Shown in pieces: positions 36,401-44,846 of a stretch of DNA of 64,000 nucleotides. The notes beneath the pieces were generated by a model that saw nothing but the letters and a program-made list of their open reading frames with translations, was not told the DNA's origin and did no database searches. The stretch is from NCBI GenBank assembly GCA_903632075.3, contig CAHIKZ030003464.1:1677501-1741500 (forward strand), read 5' to 3'. This DNA is from Acanthosepion pharaonis (taxonomy: Eukaryota; Mollusca; Cephalopoda; Sepiida; Sepiidae). Positions within the stretch are counted from its first letter, which is position 1. Every line of letters starts with the position of its first letter. A program made the translations under genes and the position numbers.

Positions 36401-39400
36401 TATTGCCAGTTGTTCACAGGTTAGTTCAATGAAAATGATTTTTATTAATTGACTGAATCCATTAATAAATTCTGCACAGTTGATTTGGGTTACTACAATA
36501 CTAGCAATTTGGGTTAATTATTATTTGGGTGGGGGTGGCTAGAGATTGATTGATATTTTTGAAGTAAAAATAAGTCAGTCTTTCTTCAAGGTTTTATCAT
36601 TGGCAAAACATTTTGTCTTAATGTTTACTAGAATACAGTTTTATTTTCTTTTTTCAATATTTTTTTTTCTTAATCAATTTCACCCCAAGCAAGCCACTGA
36701 GACACATGGTTTACTGAGTATTGAACAATTAGAAAACAGAGACATTAAGTTTCATGAGAATTGGAAGTGTGTGATTAAATATAAATAGTTTGCATTTTTT
36801 CTATTTTATTCCAATTTGTGGGGGGTCATTTTATCCCATGCAAGGCAGTAAAGTCACTAAGATGCAAGGGATTACTGAGTTACTGAGTATGAAAGAATAA
36901 GAAAAAAGAGAAACATTATTAAGGAGTGATAAACAATAATCAAGAAGACAGTAGTTAACGATTGACATTGCATTTAAATTTTTGAAGATCAAAGTTGGCT
37001 GAGAAGCATGGAACCAGAAGAGAGTTCCTCAAGCAAGAAGTGCAATAGAAAAAACTGTTAGCATAGAATTTATGGTTGCATCTAGCCAACTCGATTGTGA
37101 ATTGATAAGACCTTGCCGCCAATTGGGTACAATATTTAAATTCAAAAACTCTAGGTACCATGGTGAAGAGTTCATCTGATTAATTACCATGAAAGAATTT
37201 ATAGAACAGGTACAGGTTACATTATGGTGGTGGGAATGTAACTGAAACCGAGATGCCAGATCAGGGCCAATAATATTGCTGATTCTTCTTTGGATTTTAT
37301 CAGGGTTCTCTTGATATATAGTGGGAACTCCAGGCAATATGTGGCAGCAATACTCTAAGCATGGATGAATGGTAGACTTGTAGAGAAAAAATTGTCTAGC
37401 ATGACACAGAGAACAAGCTTTCTTAGTAGGTGACCTAGCATTGTATTCAATATAGTCTTTCCGCTTCATATCAGCCAAGAATATTAGCCCGAGGGAGTGC
37501 AATGAGCAAATTATTTTTCTGATACCCCTCTAATTTTTTTCTTCTAAGACACTAATTTTATTCTAACCTAGAATTGTTTTTTTTTTTGTTTTTTTTTAAC
37601 ACATAGGTTGAGAAATGCTTGTTTATGCAGTTACATTAAATTATTTTTTCATAGACCTTTAATCACTAGAAACAAAATCAACAAACCCAGTTTGAATTCC
37701 AGTTGTGACTTGCATTCAATTTTTTCACCAAAATGAAACTGCTCTCTTTTAATTGCCTGAGAGAACCCCTTTTTACTTTCCATCAGTATGGCTGATGCTA
37801 ACCCCCAGAAGAGTTACTCATTGCACCTTATTGGTCTAATGTTTTCAGCTGACATGAAGTGGAAAGATTATATTGAATCAGTTGCTAAGTCCGCAGCTAG
37901 GAAAGTTGGTTTACCGTGTCAGGCTAGACAGTTTTTCTTGAATGAATCTATCTTACATATTTATAAGTCTACAATTCATCTATGCTTTAAATATTGCTGC
38001 CACATGTGGTCTACTGCTCATGCTTTATACTTAGAGATTCTTGATAAAATCCAAAGAAGAATCTGCAATGTTATTAGTCCTGACCTGGCATCTCAGCTTC
38101 AGTGACTTTCTCACCTCCGGAGCTTACTAATTTATAAGTCTACCATTCGTCTATTCATTGAACATTGCTGCTAATAAAAGTTCAATCTTTGCATTTGAAT
38201 ATTGCTATCACATCTGATCTGGTGCTTCTGCTATATATTTAGAGATTCTTGATAGAATCCAAAGAAGAATCTGCAATGTTATTTGTCCTGACCTGGCATC
38301 TCAGCTTTAGTCACTTTCTCACCTACGGAGCTTACTAATTTATAAGTCTACCATTCGTCTATTCTTTGAACATTGCTGCTAATAAAAGTTCAATCTTTGC
38401 ATTTGAATATTGCTATCACATCTGATCTGATGCTTCTGCTATATATTTAGAGATTCTTGATAGAATCCCAAAAAGTATCTGCAATGTTATTGGTCCTGAC
38501 CTGGCATCTCTGCTTCAGTCACTTCCCCACCATCATAAAGTTGCTTCCCTGTGCCTTTTCTATAAATACTTTCACAGTAATTGTTCTAATGAACTGTCCT
38601 CTATGGTATGTAGACTTTATGAATTTAAGTGCAGTACTAGATTGGCAGCAAGGTCTCATTAATTTACAGCTCAAATGACTAGATGAAACTGTAAGTTCTA
38701 TGCTAATAGTTTCTTCTATCACACGTCTTGCTTGTGGAACTCTCTTTTTGCTTCCCAGTCAATTTTGCATTTAAATTTTTGAAGATCAATGTTAATCATT
38801 ATCTTCTGTCTTACAACCCAAACCTGAAGGAAAAACACACGGACAATGTGAAAAGAAGATACAATGGCCAAAATGGAAACAGAAGTTTGAAATGGAACAC
38901 ACCAAGATAAGCTTTAGTGACATCAGCAAACAAAATCATCCCAAAGGAGGATGGACAAAGAAGAAAAAAAATGAATGGATCACAGATGAGTTTCTTGACA
39001 TGATGCAAAGGAAACTGAAAACAATGCAAAGACATAGAACGGAATACAGAAAACTACACAATGAAATAAAGAACAAATGCAAGTGGGCTTAAGAGTATTG
39101 GCTCGATGAAAAATGTGCAGAAATAGAGAGAATGAATATCACAGATAAATGAGATACATTTGAAAAAATAAGAGAACTAACAGGACAGAACACATGCTTA
39201 TCAACAGGCTGTATAAAATCCAATGACAGAACGCTCATATTAGAGAAAGAAAAAATTCTTCAGTGCTGGAATGAATATATTGGAGATCTCTTACACAATG
39301 GAAGGGGACAACTGGCAATACACAGAAATATTGAAGGACCAGAAATACTAAAAACCGAAGTGGAAGCTGCACTGGCCAAATTGAACAGAAACAAAGTGGC

Positions 39401-41609
39401 AGGGCCAGACGGAATTGTAATAGAGATGCTGGTAGCCTTAGATAATTTCTGCATGGACAAGATTACAGAAATAATAAATGAAATTTACAGCAGTGGTGAT
39501 ATACTGCAAGACGTAAGCAGATCTATTTTCATAGTTCTGCCTAATAAACCAAGCACAAATGAATGTGAACTCCACCGAACAATCAGCCTAATGAGCGATG
39601 CAACAAAACTCATCATCCAAATTCTGATGAATAGAGTGCACAGTAAAATTAGGCTGGAGGTAAGAGACGGACAGTATGGGTTTGGTAAAGACACTGGAAC
39701 AAAGAATGCAATATTTATGATCAGAATGTTATCAGAAAGAGCAATACAAATGCAGAAGAATGTGTACCTGTGTTTTATATGCAAAGGTGTTTGACAAAGT
39801 ACACCACAAAGATCTGTTAGAACTGCTCAGCAACCTTGACATATTTGAGAAAGACATTAGAATAATCAAAAATCTCTATTGGCAGCAAACCACCAGCATA
39901 TGGATAAAAAAATGAGTTCAGCAGATATACAAAAAAAGAAACGGGCATAAGGCAAGGATGTGTCTTCTCACCAGATTTATTCAATTTATATAGTGAAACG
40001 ATTCTGAAAGAACTGGAAATACTACGAAGATTCATCATTGGCAACCACAATCTTAACAACGTAAGATATACAAAAGGATACAGTGCTGATAGCAGACATG
40101 GAAAGGAAACTACAAAACCTCCTTCAGAAGGTAGCGAAGGAGAGCGAGAAGAAAGGACTAAGCATAAACTACAAAAAGACAGACTGCATGGTCATCAGCA
40201 TAAAGATGAGCCCAAAATGTGATTTACAGGTTGGAGACGCTAAAATCAAGCAGGTACAGAAATTTAAATACTTGGGAAGTGTTCTGACAGGGGATGGAAA
40301 GTGTGACACTGAGATCCGAAGACACATTCCAAAAGCTAAGCAGTATATTACAAGATAGGAAAGTTTCATTGTCAGCAAAGAAAAGAGTACTGAACTGTTA
40401 TGTAATATCTCTCTCAAATGCTGGACAATTTCCTTGAAGATAAAGAAGAGACTCGTACCAGAAATATCGTTCTACAAAAGGATGCTAATAATACCATGGG
40501 CTGAACATTTGAGTAATGACAAGGTTTTGGAGAAAATGGTTAAGTATAACATCAGGAAGAGACAGCTGAAATTTTTGGGATATGTAATGAGGAAGAAAGG
40601 CTTGGAAAATCTAATACTCACAGAATGGAAATAGGGACAGGGGAAATTGGTGTGTGACATACTCAATAGGCTTAAGTAAGTGGATGGCAGAATGGGGTCT
40701 GGGAGAAGTAGCGAGACGATAAATCTTATTATGAGCTACAAGGGACAGGAAGATGTGGAGGGCCATGATTGCCTATCCCCTGAAGGGACACAGCACATGA
40801 AGAAGAAATATTAGTCAATGTATTTGAATCTATAAGCAAGTACTTGGCTCTAGGGTAAGTTAATATTGATCACTTATTTTTGAGTCTATAAGTATTTACT
40901 TGGTGCTAAATATTGGTCAATGTATTTGAGTCTATAATGCGTTTACTTAGTCTAGGGATACATAAATATTAGTCATTTATATTTGAATATATAAGTAGTT
41001 ACTTGATTTCGAGTAAGATGTCTGATCAGAAAGTATCAGGATTGGTGTTATAAACAACATATATCAATTCGTCATTTAATCTCCTTCAAAGTAGTCTCCT
41101 TCTGAAGCCATACATTTTAGCATCGTTTCCATTGATGAACACATTCCTGGAACTCCTTTTTTTGTTCTTTTATTGTCCACTCTCCTTAATAGTATATTCT
41201 TCTCATATTCTCTCACACTCAGTAAACCTTTATGTCTTAGTGGCTTTATTGCTTTGCTTGGGGTGAAATGATAAACTTTTTTTCTTTTTTTTTTCACTTT
41301 TTTAAAATATGATATGAACAAATTATACATTAAAAAAAAATTATTAATCGGTTAAAATTGTTTAAAAATGGTTTTAAATATATTAATAATCTGGACATTT
41401 TTATAATCTTGGTTATTTTTTTTTTTTTTTTTTTTGCTTCAAGGATTGTTCAGTTATTATCTGGACCAATGATGGCACCAACAACACATGGACATCAACA
41501 ATTTTGTACCAATTTAAAGATGTTGTCTGGCATGTTAGCTGGTCTGTGACTGGCAATATTCTTGCAGTGTCTGGTGGTGACAACAAGGTAAATTCTCTTT
41601 TCTTCATGT

Positions 41610-41644
<35 letters not shown>

Positions 41645-42333
41645 AAAAGAAAAAAAACGTTTCTAATTGCCTGATTTGGTCGAGTGTTGGGAAACTTGGA
41701 TTTACTTTGACGGGAAAATTGAAATTATTTTAAATTACTGAAGAACGCAATTTTAAGAAATATTTCTATGGATTGAGTTGAAGCAGCTTTTCCAGCACCA
41801 TCTTTTGTATAGCACTAGTGAAAGTGTCTTTTGAAATTTACTTAGCTTTTTATTGTTTGAACAATCAATCAACTGTAGTACACAATTTTTTTTTTTTTTT
41901 TTTTTTTTTTAAGCAACTCGACTCAAATTTGACTAAATCTTAAACAACACAACAGAGAAAAGGAAAAAGAGTATAAAATAAAACGAAAATTACCTGCAAG
42001 ATTAAATGCATAAAGCAATTTCTAAAGAATCAATTGATTTTATTTTTTAATCTGACATATTTTTATAACTTCAAGCATTTTAGTGGATACCTGTATTTGA
42101 AAAGATTTACATACTGTTTAATAAACAAATGAAGCATCTACTCAGATACAGGTATCCACTAAAAATAATGTTTGAAGTAAAATATTGTCCGGTACACATT
42201 CATCCCTGGTCTTTTGAACAGGAGTAGAGGTTCATCCCTTGTTTCCTGTTTAGGATTGGGTTTCCAGGTCCTTCTAAAGTCTTCTTCAACTTTATACTTC
42301 TAACGTCTCTGCCTGAACTCTGAAATTTGTTTC

Positions 42334-42365
<32 letters not shown>

Positions 42366-44780
42366 CTGGAGTAGATAGATTCACCTATCGTCCGGTTCAT
42401 ACTCCTCCCTGGTCTTTTGAACTAGAGTAGAGGCTCATCCCTTGTTTCCTGTTTAGGGTTGGATTTCTGGTCCCTTGCAAAGTCAACTTCAATTCTGTAC
42501 TTTTAATGTCTCCACCTGAACTCTGAACTTTTATTTGCTAATTAAATCTTGACTTCTTCAAGTTTAGAATTAGTTGTTTATCTTTTCTGTTATCTTTCCC
42601 TTTCTTACACTAATACAACTCCACATCTAATCTCTACCTTGAGGGGCCCTGGGGCCTTGTATTGGGTGAACATTAGTTTAAAAAAAAAAATATAAAAAAA
42701 ATATATGTAAATAAAAATTTATTTTGTGCTCATATTTATCTGTAAATAAAGTTTTCAATAAATCTAAAAAGTAATTAAATTAACCTGAAACTTAAACAGA
42801 AATGAAGTTTTGAAAGTGTACTTGATCTGGAATTTTTATTTTATTTATTTATTTATTTATTTTTTTTTTTTTAAAATCATTTCACCTCAAGGAAGGTGAT
42901 AATGCCACTAAGATGCAAGGGGGATACTGAGAGTGAAAGAAAAGTAAATGACTTTAAAATGAACCAGAAATCAAATCCTAAACAAGAAACAAAGGATAAA
43001 CCTCTACCCTTGTTCAAAAGACCAGGGAGGAGTGTCTTTTGAATAGGTGTAAAGGATATCCCAAATGTTACTTCACTGTTACTCTATTTTATATGCATAC
43101 TGCATTTTCTTCTGTATAACATGATTTCAGTATATGACGACAGTGTGTTTCAGAAGCTGAAAACCAGGAATAGATTACATCCTTGGGTATAATACAACTA
43201 TTTAATATTGCTATTTCTATGTAAATTATTTTTGAAAAGTTATATCATGTTATCCATTAAAATCTAAATATCATACAGATATTTCTCTAAAATATTTAAT
43301 TTTTCATGATATTAAAGAATAGAAATGAACCAAACGTTTAGCCATTGCATGTTTCTTCTCCTAATCGTCTTTTCTAAACGTATTTTCAAATGTTAGGGGG
43401 AGGTGCTAACCAGACATACCCAGTAATACATTGTAAGATGTTAATTAATCTATCATACTTTTTCTGTTTGATATGACTTTATTATGTTTCTATATATTAA
43501 TAAACTACAAAAAGGAAAAATATTGTCTTTTATTAAGAATGAAGAGGAAAAAAATTTATAAAAAAAAAAAGAATCAAAAGAGAAAAAAAACTTGTGAAAC
43601 TGTTCTAATTATAAACGTGTCAACAAACGGAGGAAAAGGAAACAAATTCACAGCATTTTTCAAAAACTTGATAAATGACATAATTCATACAGTAGTTCGG
43701 ACTTTATCATAATATTAATGTTATGAAAACATGACAGATCTTGTGTATTTCGTTTATTCATCAATTTTGGTGCATTTCCTGTCTTTGAGATGAAAGATGT
43801 TCATTTACGCTGATTTCAAAAGAAAAAATATTGCCGACTTATGAAATACCTTTCGTAAACAATTGTCATCAATACCTGCCTACTTTGTGCTTTATTGTCT
43901 ATCGTGCTAAGTGTATTTACAATCTTCTTGTTTCAAATAAGAGGTTTTTATCCTGAGCAAAAATTTCAGAAAATGTGTATTTTGGTATAATTCATCTCCC
44001 CCTTCTTTTTTTGCCTTTAACTATCCTTCAAAATTATATTATGCACAAGAAAATACATTAAATATATTTTACAGTTGTTCTTCAACCTTCATCTTCATTT
44101 TAGTTTTAATTTTTAATTACTGGCACTGTAAGGAAACGGTCTCTACAATTGACATATTCTCCAAACTTGTAACCATTCAGACAAATACTTGTTTTGTGCC
44201 ATTGAAAACCATTGGGTCAGTGATTTGAAGAAGTTCAAGGCATCAGAAAATTTCTTAAATAATTAAATGAGTGAAAACCAAAATCCTTTTATTAAAATTT
44301 AAGGCGAATTACTTTGACTGAATAATGATGCTATGAATTTATATGAATCAACTTAGTCAGAAGATGCAGGAAACTTTTGCATATGAAATATAATTTAGTG
44401 AATTAAATAATAAAATTTATTTTCCCATATCATTTTATGCAAGGGGAAAATAATTTAGTGACTGAATAATGATGTAAATGAATTAATATGACTAAAAGAA
44501 AAAAAAAAAAACCTAACCATAAACCAGAAAATATTTTGTGTCAACCGAAGAACTGATTAAAATTACTCATTTAAAATAATCAAAATTTTATGGATATGTC
44601 CTGGCAATGGGAGAAAAATAAACATGTGACATCTAAAAAAACAAAAAAAAAAACATTGAAATCACAAGAACATGAAATATAAAAATCAAAACAACTCCAT
44701 ATTATTTCTCTTTCAAAATTTCAGATGACATTAAATATGTTAAATTTATGAAAGTTTTCTTACTTGTTCTTTATTTAAAC

Positions 44781-44846
<66 letters not shown>

